From contig JAJHOH010000001.1 of the NCBI GenBank assembly GCA_021651055.1, positions 3,972,001 through 4,036,000 of the forward strand: a stretch of DNA of 64,000 nt. The letters run 5' to 3'. Position numbers and translations under genes: made by a program. The notes under the pieces are model-generated. The model did no database searches, was not told the origin of the DNA, and was given only the letters and a program-made list of their open reading frames with translations. This stretch comes from Candidatus Manganitrophus morganii (lineage in GTDB: Bacteria; Nitrospirota; Nitrospiria; SBBL01; Manganitrophaceae). This document shows positions 1 through 11,100 of this stretch, in pieces. Numbering within the stretch: position 1 is the stretch's first letter; each line of letters opens with the position of its first letter.

Positions 1-96
1 ATGGAGAAAGGGGCGGAAGAGGACATTAAAAAGGGAAGAGTTCATCAATACCCTTCGATTGATGCTTTAAAGAAAAAAATAGAGAATGGCGATTAA
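1..96 (+). CDS. Antitoxin C-terminal end (partial)
   Basis: An open frame enters at the window edge and stops at 94-96. It encodes about 31 residues with the pattern EEDIKKGRVHQYPSID followed by a Lys-rich tail. This resembles the C-terminus of small type II antitoxins, which wrap their toxin. The ATG at position 1 may be an internal Met, since such antitoxins usually have 60-90 residues. The toxin ATG starts at 97, immediately after the stop, so the two are probably translationally coupled. The identification rests mostly on context, and the DNA-binding part is not visible. Confidence 0.55.
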   Translation: MEKGAEEDIKKGRVHQYPSIDALKKKIENGD

Positions 97-357
97 ATGC
101 GCTTTCAGACAACCGAGCGATTTGAGAAGTCGATGAGGAAGTTGCCTGTTGGGGTGAGAAACAAATTCTATAAGCAGCTTTCGCTTCTACTTCGAAATCC
201 AAGGCATCCCTCTCTCCATACAAAGAAAATCAAGGGAGCCGACGGTATCTGGGAGGTGCGGGTAGATGATCACTATCGGTTTACCTTTTCTCAGGATGAA
301 GATCTGATCACGTTGCGGGTCGTCGGTCACCATGACGACGTCTTGAAAAAACCATAA
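97..357 (+). CDS. RelE/ParE-superfamily toxin
   Basis: This 86-residue basic protein has the layout of RelE/ParE toxins: an N-terminal helix pair (about residues 8-40, RFEKSMRKLP onward), a central IWEVRVDDHYRFTF beta-strand segment and a terminal LRVVGHHDDVL strand. Members cleave mRNA at the ribosome or poison gyrase; the sequence alone does not decide which. It follows the antitoxin end with no gap, the usual antitoxin-first order. It ends 12 bases before carB, so the pair sits just upstream of an essential biosynthetic gene. Confidence 0.75.
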   Translation: MRFQTTERFEKSMRKLPVGVRNKFYKQLSLLLRNPRHPSLHTKKIKGADGIWEVRVDDHYRFTFSQDEDLITLRVVGHHDDVLKKP

Positions 358-369
358 CAGGAATCGAAA

Positions 370-3596
<3,227 letters not shown>

Positions 3597-3600
<4 letters not shown>

Positions 3601-4067
3601 AAGTACCCATGACCCAAAACGGGTATGAGCAAATTCAAAAGGAACTCGAGCGATTGAAGCGTGTCGAGCGTCCCCACGTCATCGCCTTGATCGCAGAGGC
3701 GCGGGCGCACGGCGATCTTTCGGAGAACGCGGAGTATGCGGCGGCGAAGGAGAAGCAGAGCTTCGTCGAGGGACGGATCCGGGAGCTGGAAGACAAGCTG
3801 GCGAACGCGCAGGTGATCGACACGAGCAATCTTTCGACCGAAAAGGTGGTCTTCGGCGTGACGGTCACCATTATGGATCTTCAAACCGACGAAGAAAAGA
3901 AGTATACCCTCGTCGGCCAAGACGAGGCCGATCTGAAGGATGGAAAAATTTCCGTTCAATCCCCCGTTGGAAAAGCGCTGATCGGAAAACGGGTCGGCGA
4001 CTCGGTCTCGATCGTCACCCCCTCCAAGACCGTCGAATACGAAATTCTCAAAATCACATTTGAATGA
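3597..4067 (+). CDS. greA: Transcription elongation factor GreA
   Basis: This 156-residue factor rescues backtracked RNA polymerase by stimulating cleavage of the 3' end of the transcript. The N-terminal coiled coil (about 1-75) carries the acidic tip [10 protein letters not shown], whose Asp and Glu hold the catalytic Mg2+. The C-terminal FKBP-like domain has the usual [14 protein letters not shown] segment. The start is the GTG that overlaps the carB stop by four bases. The length is typical for GreA (158 in E. coli) and it lacks the basic patch that would suggest GreB. Confidence 0.96.
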
Positions 4068-4080
4068 TGCCCGATGGAAT

Positions 4081-4127
4081 GCGGAGTGAGGAATGCGGGG
4101 TAAAAAAAGGCCGGCATCTCACTCCGC
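4081..4127. repeat. Short inverted-repeat element (GCGGAGTGAG arms)
   Basis: Perfect 10-base arms lie at 4081-4090 and 4118-4127, between greA and the next gene. Around them are echoes of the same words (GGAATGCGG, then repeated CCGAAACCCGAAA). Similar GGATTGCGGA words recur at 27151-27180. The element spans the proposed start codon of the downstream gene at 4093. Confidence 0.6.
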
Positions 4128-4944
4128 AACCCGAAACCCGAAATCGGCGACATTCGCCCTCGGCCCCGTCATCACCCTCACCACCGATTTCGGCTTAAGC
4201 GATTACTTCGTCGGAAGCGTCAAAGGGGTCCTGCTCCAAAGGGCCCCCGGCGTTTCGCTGATCGACATCACCCATGAGATCCCTCCGCAAGATCTGATCA
4301 CCGCCGCCTTCATCCTCAAGGAGGCCTCGCTTTATTTTCCGAAAGGAACGGTTCATCTGGCGGTCGTCGATCCCGGCGTTGGAACCGATCGGCGGAAAAT
4401 CCTCGCCGCCGAGGGAGGACAGCTCTACGCGGCTCCCGACAACGGCATCCTCACTTATATCCTTCAGAGGAAAGGATGCCGGGTTTATGCCGTCGGTGAG
4501 ACGCCGCTCCTCTCACAGGAAAAGAGTCCGACGTTCGCCGGCCGGGATCATTTTGCCCCGATCGCGGCCCTTCTTGCGACGGGGACGCCGCCGGGGGCAT
4601 TGGGCGCTGAGATCAAAGACCCCGTTGTCATCGAAGGGCTTTGGCCCAAAAGAGGGGAGGGAGAGATCGTCGGAAAAATTGTCTATATCGATCGTTTCGG
4701 AAACGCGATTGCCAACGTGACCGAAGCCGATTTGAAAGGGTCGATCGGCAGATCCGAATGGGCGCTTCGTGTAAAGGGGGTTCGACTGTCGGGCCTGAAG
4801 AAGAGTTATGCGGAGGGGAAGAAGGGCGCAGCCAATCTCATCGTGAACAGCTCGGGGCATCTGGAGATCTTCGTTCCGGGGGGGAGCGCGCGCGACCTTC
4901 TGGGGCTCCGTCTGTTGGATGAAGCGATGATCGAAAAGATTTAA
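4093..4944 (+). CDS. SAM hydroxide adenosyltransferase (DUF62 family)
   Basis: Members of this SAM-dependent chlorinase/fluorinase-like family split S-adenosylmethionine with water into adenosine and methionine. Recognisable segments are VITLTTDFGLSDYFVGSVKG (about 26-45), VDPGVGTDRR (Asp93, Arg100), APDNG and FAGRDHF (His153). The Asp-Arg-His set is the one known for the hydrolases. No chlorinase or fluorinase context is present, so hydrolysis is the better guess. The first 25 residues (Arg, Lys and Ser rich) are outside the family core and are encoded partly by an inverted repeat; no other ATG, GTG or TTG lies in frame before the core, so the true start is uncertain. Confidence 0.85.
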   Translation: MRGKKRPASHSATRNPKSATFALGPVITLTTDFGLSDYFVGSVKGVLLQRAPGVSLIDITHEIPPQDLITAAFILKEASLYFPKGTVHLAVVDPGVGTDRRKILAAEGGQLYAAPDNGILTYILQRKGCRVYAVGETPLLSQEKSPTFAGRDHFAPIAALLATGTPPGALGAEIKDPVVIEGLWPKRGEGEIVGKIVYIDRFGNAIANVTEADLKGSIGRSEWALRVKGVRLSGLKKSYAEGKKGAANLIVNSSGHLEIFVPGGSARDLLGLRLLDEAMIEKI

Positions 4945-4962
4945 TAATGTGAGGCGGAAGAA

Positions 4963-5238
4963 ATGGGCTTTGTTTTTTTATTGTTACTTGGATTAACGGC
5001 GATCATTCTGATCGCCCGCTTTGCTTCCAGGGCGGCCGGTCGGGGCGCGCCGGGGGGGACGGTTCAGAACGGGAAGGAGAAGATCACTTATGAAGGAGGG
5101 AAAAGCCACGCCGAAAGAGGGCGGTATTTCCAGGAGGCGACGATTTCTCTTCTTCTCAAAAAAGGGGTGATCACGGAAGAGGAGCTTCTTGCGGAGATTG
5201 AGATGATACGAAAAGAGGAAGGGCCGCATTCACCGTAA
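4963..5238 (+). CDS. Small single-span membrane protein, unknown function
   Basis: This 91-residue protein has one N-terminal transmembrane helix (about residues 3-19, FVFLLLLGLTAIILIA), a basic Gly-rich linker, and a soluble tail with a predicted helix ending in LLKKGVITEEELLAEIEMI. That tail resembles the short helical bundles found in SHOCT-type tails, but I would not name a family. It lies 18 bases after the SAM hydrolase gene on the same strand and converges with the hybrid kinase gene 8 bases further on. Confidence 0.6.
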   Translation: MGFVFLLLLGLTAIILIARFASRAAGRGAPGGTVQNGKEKITYEGGKSHAERGRYFQEATISLLLKKGVITEEELLAEIEMIRKEEGPHSP

Positions 5239-5246
5239 ACGGGGGA

Positions 5247-7256
5247 TCAGACCTGTCGCAGGACTTCCGCGACCGTTCGGAGAAGATCGTCGGGGCGGTA
5301 CGGTTTGGGCAAATAGGAGATCTTTTTGAAGTAGGAAGCATGTTCGGTCCGGTGGCCGCTCGACACGATGACTTTTAAATCCGGGCCGATTTGGTGTAGC
5401 TGACGGAGGACTTCTTCCCCGGAGAGGTGGGGCATGGTTAAGTCCAGAATGATCAGATCAACCTCTTTTTTCTTTCCGGATAAGAGCGCGATGGTTTCCA
5501 GACCGTTCCCCGCGGTCAGCACTTTATACCCTTTGTATTCGAGAATCGTTTTTCCCAGAAGGCGGATCGCTTCTTCATCGTCGACCAGGAGAATGGTCTT
5601 TCCAGCCTCCGTCGCGGGCCTCTCGGAGGAGAGCGTCTGGCTCGAAAGAGGGGATTGCTCCGTCTGCGGGAAATAGATCCCGAAGGTGGTCCCCTCCTCT
5701 TTCGCGCTTTGTAATTCAATCCATCCTTGATGCTCCGCGACGATCCCGTAGACGGCGGAGAGTCCCAGCCCGGTGCCGCGCCCGATTTCTTTTGTGGTGA
5801 AGAACGGCTCGAAGATGCGATGACGAATCGCCTCATCGATTCCGCTGCCGTTGTCGGAAACGGTGAGACGGACGTAACGGCCCCTTTTGGCGTTGGGGTA
5901 GATGCGGCAATGCGCGTCATCGACTTCAATATTTTCGACACGGATCAAGATGCACGGCTCCCACCCCGGCGGCGTCGGGGCGTCCGTGCGCCGTTCCATC
6001 CGCTCCATCAGGGCGTCGCGGGCATTGACACAGAGGTTCATGATGAGCTGGTTCATCTGCCCCGCATCCGCCAGAATGAGCCAAAGGCCGGGATCGACCT
6101 TCATCTCGATCTGAATCTGGCGGTCGATCGCCTGCCGTAGAAGATGAACCGCCTCTTTGGCTTCTTTCCCAAGGTCTTGCGGCTGTTGGTCGACCGGGCT
6201 TCTCCGGCTGAACGAGAGAAGCTGTTGGGTCAGCCCGGCCCCCCGGCATGCCGCCTTTTGGGCGACGTCGACCAGGCCGAACAATTCGCTCCCGGCGGGA
6301 AGTTGTTCGAGAATCAGGGCGAGGCTCCCCGTGATCGCCGTCAGCAGATTGTTGAATTCATGGGCAACCCCTCCGGTCAGCTGGCCGACCGCCTCCAGCT
6401 TCTGCGCATGCCGGAGCTGCTCTTCGATCTGCTTCCGCTCGGAGATGTCGCGGACGAAAGCGACATGGAATTCATCGTCGCCGTGCCAGAGATGTCGCGC
6501 CGAAACCTCCACAGGGAAAACGACGCCGTCTTTGCGCCGGTGCAAGGTTTCGGTATGCACCGTATCGATCCGGTTTTGGATAATCTCCTCCCACCGCTCT
6601 TTCGAAAAAACGGGATCGATGTCCCACAGTTTCAGGCTCAACAGCGTTTCACGCGTGTAGCCGAGCGAGCGGCAGGCCTGTTCATTCACATAAGAGAAGC
6701 CGGCCTCGCGGGTCATAAAGAAGACCGCGTCCGGCGCATGCTCCATGGAGAACTGGAATCGCTGCAGCGCCTCCTTCGCCTGTTTTCGCTCGGTTAAATC
6801 CTCCAATTGTGCGACAAAATAGAGCGGCTCTCCGTCCGGGTCGCGAACGACGGTGGCGCTGACGCTCACCCAAACGGTGTGGCCGTCTTTGTGGAAAAAG
6901 CGCTTTTCCATTTTGAACGGATCTTTCTCGCGATTGAGCAATTCCCGGAAGCCTTTCAGGTTCGCGTCGAGGTCGTCCAGATTCATGATGGCGCGAAAGT
7001 TCATTCCGACCAGCTCCTGTTCAGAATATCCGACCATCTGGCAGAAAGCATGATTGACCTCGATCCAGCGGCCGTCGAGGCCGGTCAGGGTCATGCCGAT
7101 CGGCGCCCGATCGAATGCTTTACGGAACCGCTCCTCGCTTAACCGCAATGCATCTTCAGCCCGTCGGCGTTCGGCGACCTCTTTCTGCAATGCTTCGTTG
7201 GCGGCCGCCAACGCTCTGGTCCGTTCAACGACGCGCTGTTCGAGGTCTTCGTTCAT
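5247..7256 (-). CDS. Soluble PAS-PAS hybrid sensor histidine kinase
   Basis: This is a 669-residue two-component protein with no membrane segment. Order: coiled coil (1-40), two PAS domains (about 43-160 and 165-285, each ending in DxxERKQ), HisKA with H-box VAHEFNNLLTAI, HATPase_c (MNLCVNARDAL, SDNGSGI, GRGTGLGLSAVYGI) and a C-terminal receiver domain (LLVDDEE, phospho-acceptor Asp in LIILDLTMP, LPKPY). The kinase class with HEFNNLL is typical of cytosolic redox or energy sensors. The receiver at the end may act as an internal phosphate sink, since no separate output regulator is nearby. The gene faces away from the amino-acid island. Confidence 0.93.
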   Translation of the reverse strand: MNEDLEQRVVERTRALAAANEALQKEVAERRRAEDALRLSEERFRKAFDRAPIGMTLTGLDGRWIEVNHAFCQMVGYSEQELVGMNFRAIMNLDDLDANLKGFRELLNREKDPFKMEKRFFHKDGHTVWVSVSATVVRDPDGEPLYFVAQLEDLTERKQAKEALQRFQFSMEHAPDAVFFMTREAGFSYVNEQACRSLGYTRETLLSLKLWDIDPVFSKERWEEIIQNRIDTVHTETLHRRKDGVVFPVEVSARHLWHGDDEFHVAFVRDISERKQIEEQLRHAQKLEAVGQLTGGVAHEFNNLLTAITGSLALILEQLPAGSELFGLVDVAQKAACRGAGLTQQLLSFSRRSPVDQQPQDLGKEAKEAVHLLRQAIDRQIQIEMKVDPGLWLILADAGQMNQLIMNLCVNARDALMERMERRTDAPTPPGWEPCILIRVENIEVDDAHCRIYPNAKRGRYVRLTVSDNGSGIDEAIRHRIFEPFFTTKEIGRGTGLGLSAVYGIVAEHQGWIELQSAKEEGTTFGIYFPQTEQSPLSSQTLSSERPATEAGKTILLVDDEEAIRLLGKTILEYKGYKVLTAGNGLETIALLSGKKKEVDLIILDLTMPHLSGEEVLRQLHQIGPDLKVIVSSGHRTEHASYFKKISYLPKPYRPDDLLRTVAEVLRQV

Positions 7257-7321
7257 TTTCTTTGTCTCCCATGATGTCGCTTCATCGGAAGAGTCCAGGT
7301 TTCAAAATGTCACCTTCTATT

Positions 7322-7349
7322 AAAATACACTTGTGATACAAAAAGGCAA
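7322..7349 (-). promoter_or_regulatory. Candidate promoter of the hybrid kinase gene
   Basis: Read on the minus strand, TTGCCT (7344-7349), a 16-base spacer and TATTTT (7322-7327) form a weak sigma-70-like pair about 70 bases upstream of the kinase start. The surrounding 7310-7400 stretch is distinctly AT-rich compared with the coding sequence. Confidence 0.35.
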
Positions 7350-7463
7350 GGGATAAATTGAATGAAAGTATATTTACAAAGGGACTCTAAGTGAGATGAT
7401 TCGTAGAGAGATGAACCGCCCAATGACGGAACACGGCGCAGCTCACATAGATCCTATTTCTCC

Positions 7464-7680
7464 AATTCCGGCGGCGATGTAATCGATCGTGATGTGTCCC
7501 GCCTTACTATGATATTCAAAATGTGATATTCAAAATTCGTGCGTGAAACGATTTTTGCGTCGCATTGTAATGCCGATCCCCCTTGTTCCCTGCATCTTTT
7601 TTAAATAAAATGAATCATTGTTCCAGCGGCGCGGGTCATCCTCAACCGTCGGCCGCCTTACTGTCCCGGCAGTTACCACT
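7464..7680 (+). repeat. Promoter-bearing repeat, copy 1
   Basis: This is the first of three imperfect copies of about 200 bases (others at 8642-8840 and 10911-11100). Shared blocks, in order, are AATTCCGGC, GTGTCCCGCCTTAC, ATTCAAAAT with GTGCGTGAAA, TTGTAATGCCGA with CCCCCTTGTTCCC, TGAATCATTGTTCCA, TCATCCTCAA and CGGCAGTTACCACTT. The conservation is at DNA level across the whole block, including a sigma-70-like promoter. The stretch 7257-7463 before it holds only AT-rich sequence with no gene I can support. Confidence 0.8.
7583..7611 (+). promoter_or_regulatory. Sigma-70-like promoter in repeat copy 1
   Basis: TTGTTC (7583-7588), a 17-base spacer and TAAAAT (7606-7611) form a good promoter reading toward the histidine kinase gene that starts at 7833. 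The same pair occurs at the matching place in the two other repeat copies with an 18-base spacer. Confidence 0.6.
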
Positions 7681-7791
7681 TCCCTGCCGGTCGACTGATA
7701 CAACGCTTAAGTTGAACGCCGGCGACGTTGACTTCAACAAGATCGTCGGCATCTTCCGGCAATACCGGCGAGGAGGAGGATTTTCGCTTAA
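7681..7791 (+). pseudogene. 3' remnant of the beta-barrel gene at 9885-10901
   Basis: This segment matches the last ~120 bases of the downstream beta-barrel gene: CCCTGCCGGTC, then TTAAGTTGAACGCC, then CTTCAA, ATCGTCGGC and GGCAATACCGG, ending in GAGGAGGA. Internal bases are lost and no frame survives (compare LPVNRHNSIKLNASSG at the intact gene end). It is fused directly to the end of repeat copy 1. It is best read as a decayed partial duplicate. Confidence 0.7.
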
Positions 7792-7832
7792 AGGACCGTT
7801 GCGTAAGTATAGATATAAAAGGAGGCCAGCTG

Positions 7833-8657
7833 ATGACGAAACACAAACAAGACGTGATCACCTCGATTAACACGGCCAAGGCCAATTTGGAGCAGGCGCT
7901 GATCGACGTGGAGCATCTGCCGTCGTTCGATCCGGGGGCGTTTCGGTTCGCGGCGCATGCCATGGGCAACTATCTTGCCGTGGTGCAAGGCTCTGTTCAA
8001 CTGCTCTCGCGCGAGCTGGAAGACCACCCGAGCGCCAAGGTTCACAGGTGGCTTCATGGGGTGCAACACGCCAACAACTTGATGACGCAGATGGTCGGCC
8101 AGCTGTTGCATTCCTCGTCGACGGCCGAGCTGAAATTGGTTTGCTCCAAATTCGATTTGGCGACGTTGGTGCGGAACGCGTGCCAGCTTTATCAACGCAT
8201 TGCCGACGAGAAGAATATCGGCATGACCGTCGAAACGAGCCTGAAAGAGGCCGCCGTCTGGGCCGACGGGGTGGCGCTCGCCGCCGTTCTCGACAACCTG
8301 CTGTCGAATGCCGTCAAGTATTCGCCGCCGGGCAAGCAGATCTTCGTCCGGCTCGTTTCCGAGTCGGGATCTCTGGTTTGCAGCGTGATCGATCAAGGTC
8401 CCGGGTTGAGTATGGAAGATCAGGCGAGGTTATACCGGAAGGGGGTCCGGTTGAGCGCCGTGCCGACGGGAGGGGAGCCGTCGACCGGATATGGTCTGGC
8501 CGTCGCCAAGGAGTTGATCAATCAGCTCGGGGGTGAGCTTTGGTGTGTAAGCCGGCTCGGAGAGGGAGCCTGTTTCAGTTTTCGCCTGCCGCTTTATGTG
8601 GAAAATAAGCACGGCCCTTCTCAATCGAAGACCGACTCAAAAATTCCGGCATCGTAA
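7833..8657 (+). CDS. Sensor-less soluble histidine kinase
   Basis: This 274-residue protein consists of little more than a kinase core. Its H-box-like segment is FRFAAHAMGNYLAVVQG (presumed phospho-His near residue 40), followed by an HATPase_c domain with N-box DNLLSNAVKYSPPG, G1 DQGPGLS and the G2-like GYGLAVAKELINQLGG. No sensor, membrane span or receiver is present. The ATG at 7833 has GGAGG seven bases upstream; the longer frame from 7728 runs through a gene remnant and is not used. It is the first gene behind repeat copy 1, so it may regulate the island, but no partner response regulator is nearby. Confidence 0.88.
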   Translation: MTKHKQDVITSINTAKANLEQALIDVEHLPSFDPGAFRFAAHAMGNYLAVVQGSVQLLSRELEDHPSAKVHRWLHGVQHANNLMTQMVGQLLHSSSTAELKLVCSKFDLATLVRNACQLYQRIADEKNIGMTVETSLKEAAVWADGVALAAVLDNLLSNAVKYSPPGKQIFVRLVSESGSLVCSVIDQGPGLSMEDQARLYRKGVRLSAVPTGGEPSTGYGLAVAKELINQLGGELWCVSRLGEGACFSFRLPLYVENKHGPSQSKTDSKIPAS

Positions 8658-8840
8658 TCCATTGTGGTGTGTCCCGCCTTACCGCACATTCAAAATCCGT
8701 GCGTGAAATATTTTTTTATCGTATTGTAATGCCGACCCCCCTTGTTCCCTTCATGCTTTCTTAAATAGGATGAATCATTGTTCCATTGGCGTGCGTCATC
8801 CTCAATCGTTAGCCAACTTACCGTCTCGGCAGTTACCACT
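8642..8840 (+). repeat. Promoter-bearing repeat, copy 2
   Basis: Second copy of the ~200-base repeat. It begins inside the last codons and stop of the kinase gene (AATTCCGGCATCGTAA) and ends with CGGCAGTTACCACTT. All blocks listed for copy 1 are present in the same order. It precedes the broken dehydrogenase gene at 8951. Confidence 0.8.
8742..8771 (+). promoter_or_regulatory. Sigma-70-like promoter in repeat copy 2
   Basis: TTGTTC (8742-8747), an 18-base spacer and TAGGAT (8766-8771), aligned with the promoter of copies 1 and 3. It reads toward the dehydrogenase pseudogene and the beta-barrel gene behind it. Confidence 0.5.
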
Positions 8841-8950
8841 TTATAATCTTCGGAAGGTGATATCCGCGAAGGGAATGACCTGCTTGAGCGTGGACGCGAT
8901 CTCGGTTCGCGGCCCTGGCCCAATCGACTCTTTACTTCGGAGCAACCCCC

Positions 8951-9794
8951 ATGAAAGCGATTACCGTAGAGCCTAAAAAGCCCGGAACCGCCCGGTTCGA
9001 AGAGATTCCGGAGCCCGATGCGGGAGAGGGCTCGGTCTTGGTTGAAGCGGTGGCCGTCGGTGTTTGTGGAACAGACGTCGAGATCGTCGAGGGGAAATAC
9101 GGCTGGGCGCCTCCGGGAAAGACGCGTCTGGTGCTGGGACATGAATCGCTCGGCCGCATCATTGATCCGGGTGCGAGCCGTTCACTCAAAAAGGGAGACC
9201 TGGTGGTCGGGGTTGTCCGCCGTCCGGACCCGGTTCCCTGCCCCAATTGTGCGGTGGGCGAATCGGACATGTGCCGCAACAGCCAGTACACCGAGCGAGG
9301 GATTAAAGAAATCGACGGATTTATGTCGGAACGATGGCGGATCGAGCCCGAATATGTCATGAAGATCGACCCCTCCCTGGGGATCCTCGGCGTGCTGATC
9401 GAGCCGACGACGGTGATCACGAAAGCGTTGGAGCAGGTTGTCACGATAGGGCAACGCAGTTTCTGGGAACCGAAGACCGCGCTGGTCACCGGCGCGGGTC
9501 CGAAAGGTCGGAGAGGGAGGCATCCTCTGCCTTGCCGGAGTCGGATCGGGCGGGATCGCGACCCGGGCCGTCGGCGATGTCGCGGCGGGGGCGGTCCTGA
9601 AGAACAATGTGATCGTCGGCAGCGTGAATGCGAACAAGCGCCACTGGTACAAAGCATCCAAAGCGCTGGCTCGCGCGGACCGGAAGTGGCTGAGCCGCCT
9701 GATTACACGCCGTGAAAAGCCGGAGCATTTCAATCAGGCTCTGGAGAGAAAACCGAACGACATCAAGGTCGTCATCCAGTTTTCTGATATTTGA
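8951..9794 (+). pseudogene. Zinc-type glucose/alcohol dehydrogenase, internally deleted
   Basis: The N-terminal GroES-like half is intact to about residue 181: GVCGTDVEIVEGKYG, LGHESLGRI, structural-zinc-type CPNC and a following Cys. It stops at LVTGAGP, where the NAD(P)-binding Rossmann motif begins. The reading then resumes in another frame with VGEGGILCLAGVGSGG and the C-terminal segment NNVIVGSVNANKRHWYK through EKPEHFNQALERKPNDIKVV. About 80 codons of cofactor-binding domain are missing and the frame shifts near 9500. The parent family (glucose 1-dehydrogenase-like, about 360 residues) needs this domain, so the gene is probably dead. Confidence 0.8.
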
Positions 9795-9808
9795 AGGAGA
9801 AAATGAAT

Positions 9809-9904
9809 ATGGCTCTCAAAGAGGACAAACCCGCAACCGCATCCCGGAATCGGGCGAACAGCGGCCAACGCATCACCTACCGGAATGGTCTCCGATTACT
9901 TTAA
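9809..9904 (+). CDS. 31-residue ORF resembling the aspD N-terminus
   Basis: AAGGAG at 9794-9799 lies nine bases before this ATG (another ATG is at 9803). The peptide starts MALKEDKPATASRNRANSG and stops inside the next gene. Its first residues and the preceding ribosome-binding leader resemble those of aspD (MAAKRSNPTASRAEQR, leader AAAGGAGAACC). It may be a relic of an aspD-like gene start captured in front of the beta-barrel gene, or a leader peptide. It overlaps the start at 9885 in another frame. Confidence 0.4.
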   Translation: MALKEDKPATASRNRANSGQRITYRNGLRLL

Positions 9905-10901
9905 CGCCGGAACATCGAAAAAGAATCCCTTCGATCTCTTGGACGGTTCGGGAAGGATCCTCTCCGTTCCGCCGGGGCGGCCGACGTCGCTCCGCTTCCT
10001 TGCCTGGATCGGCTTGGCGGTTCTAATTACATTCATCGCCACGGAGGGTCGCGCACAAGAGCTGGAGCCAAGAGCCTATGCAAACACACCGGTCGGTTTG
10101 AATTTCCTGATCGTGGGCGACAGCTACTTGACGGGAAGTGTTCTAACCGATCCTTCACTGCCGTTAAAAGACGCTGAACTCCGGGCGCAGATGCCGTTAA
10201 TTGCGTACGCAAGATCGCTCGATTGGTGGGGCAAGTCGGGGAAAGTCAACGCAGTGTTGCCGTATGCCTGCGCCTCGGGATCGGCCGAGTTTAATGGGGA
10301 GAAGGTGACGCGAGATGTCTGTGGATGGGCCGATCCCAGGGTGAAGCTCTCGGTCAATCTTTACGGCGCCCCCGCGCTGTCGCTGAAGGAGTTCCCCGGC
10401 TACAAACAAGATTTGATCGTCGGAGCCGGCTTGCAGATCGGCCTTCCCCTCGGCCAGTACGATGACGACAAGCTCTTGAACATCGGGACCCACCGTTGGT
10501 CGATCAAGCCCGAAGTCGGCCTGTCGAAGGCGATCGGGCCGCTGACGCTGGAGCTGATCTTGGGAGCCACTTTTTACACCGACAACAACTCTTTTTTGGG
10601 AGACAAGCAACGAAAGCAAGATCCGCTTTATTCCCTTCAAGGGCACCTCATTCATGGTTTCCGCTCCGGAATATGGCTCGCATTGAACGCAACGACCTAT
10701 CGAGGGGGACGGACCACGATCGACGGCGTTCGAAGCGACGATTCTCAGCAGAATACCCGCTTGGGGGCGACCTTTTCCCTGCCGGTCAACCGACACAACT
10801 CGATTAAGTTGAACGCCAGCAGCGGCGTCATGACCCGTAGCGGCGGCGACTTCAAGCTGATCGGCGCCGTCTGGCAATACCGGTGGGGAGGAGGACTCTA
10901 G
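9885..10901 (+). CDS. Outer-membrane channel, MetA/phenol-degradation transporter type
   Basis: The 338-residue protein has an N-terminal hydrophobic segment (about residues 37-55, LRFLAWIGLAVLITFIATEG) ending in RAQE, which fits a signal peptide with an extended start. The rest is beta-rich: ANTPVGLNFLIVGDSYLTGS, GLQIGLPLGQYDDDKLLNIG, WSIKPEVGLSKAIGPLTLEL and a GAVWQYRWGGGL end. This pattern is that of the family called putative MetA-pathway-of-phenol-degradation transporters. The substrate is unknown. About 30 residues precede the signal segment, so the real start may be further in. Its 3' end is duplicated in decayed form at 7681. Confidence 0.75.
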   Translation: MVSDYFNAGTSKKNPFDLLDGSGRILSVPPGRPTSLRFLAWIGLAVLITFIATEGRAQELEPRAYANTPVGLNFLIVGDSYLTGSVLTDPSLPLKDAELRAQMPLIAYARSLDWWGKSGKVNAVLPYACASGSAEFNGEKVTRDVCGWADPRVKLSVNLYGAPALSLKEFPGYKQDLIVGAGLQIGLPLGQYDDDKLLNIGTHRWSIKPEVGLSKAIGPLTLELILGATFYTDNNSFLGDKQRKQDPLYSLQGHLIHGFRSGIWLALNATTYRGGRTTIDGVRSDDSQQNTRLGATFSLPVNRHNSIKLNASSGVMTRSGGDFKLIGAVWQYRWGGGL

Positions 10902-10910
10902 TTTAATAAG

Positions 10911-11100
10911 CCTCCGGCACCGTAGCCCGTTGGGATGTGTCCCCCCATACAATCGATTCAACGTATTCAAAATGCGTGCGCAAAATGTTTTTCGAACACA
11001 GTGTAAGGCCGACCCCTCTTGTCACCTGCATCTTCTCCCAAATAGAATGAGTCATTGTTCCATCAATGCGGATGATCTTCAATCGTGAGCCAACCGACCA
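10911..11100 (+). repeat. Promoter-bearing repeat, copy 3
   Basis: Third and most diverged copy. It starts just after the channel gene stop with CCTCCGGCACCGTAG and keeps GATGTGTCCC, TATTCAAAATGCGTGCG, GTAAGGCCGACCCCT, TGAGTCATTGTTCCA and TCAATCGTGAGCCAA. It precedes the large decarboxylase. The remainder of the gap to 11368 has no gene I can support. Confidence 0.75.
11019..11048 (+). promoter_or_regulatory. Sigma-70-like promoter in repeat copy 3
   Basis: TTGTCA (11019-11024), an 18-base spacer and TAGAAT (11043-11048). It is the closest of the three copies to the sigma-70 consensus and reads toward the decarboxylase-aspT-aspD genes, leaving a leader of about 360 bases. Confidence 0.55.

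Noticed and set aside
7610-8976. Possible conserved small protein MNHCS-x-G-x-x-HPQ in repeat copies 1 and 2
   Set aside because: In copy 3 the frame stops after 13 codons, the ATG overlaps the -10 box in the other copies, and conservation extends over non-coding parts. DNA-level conservation explains it better.
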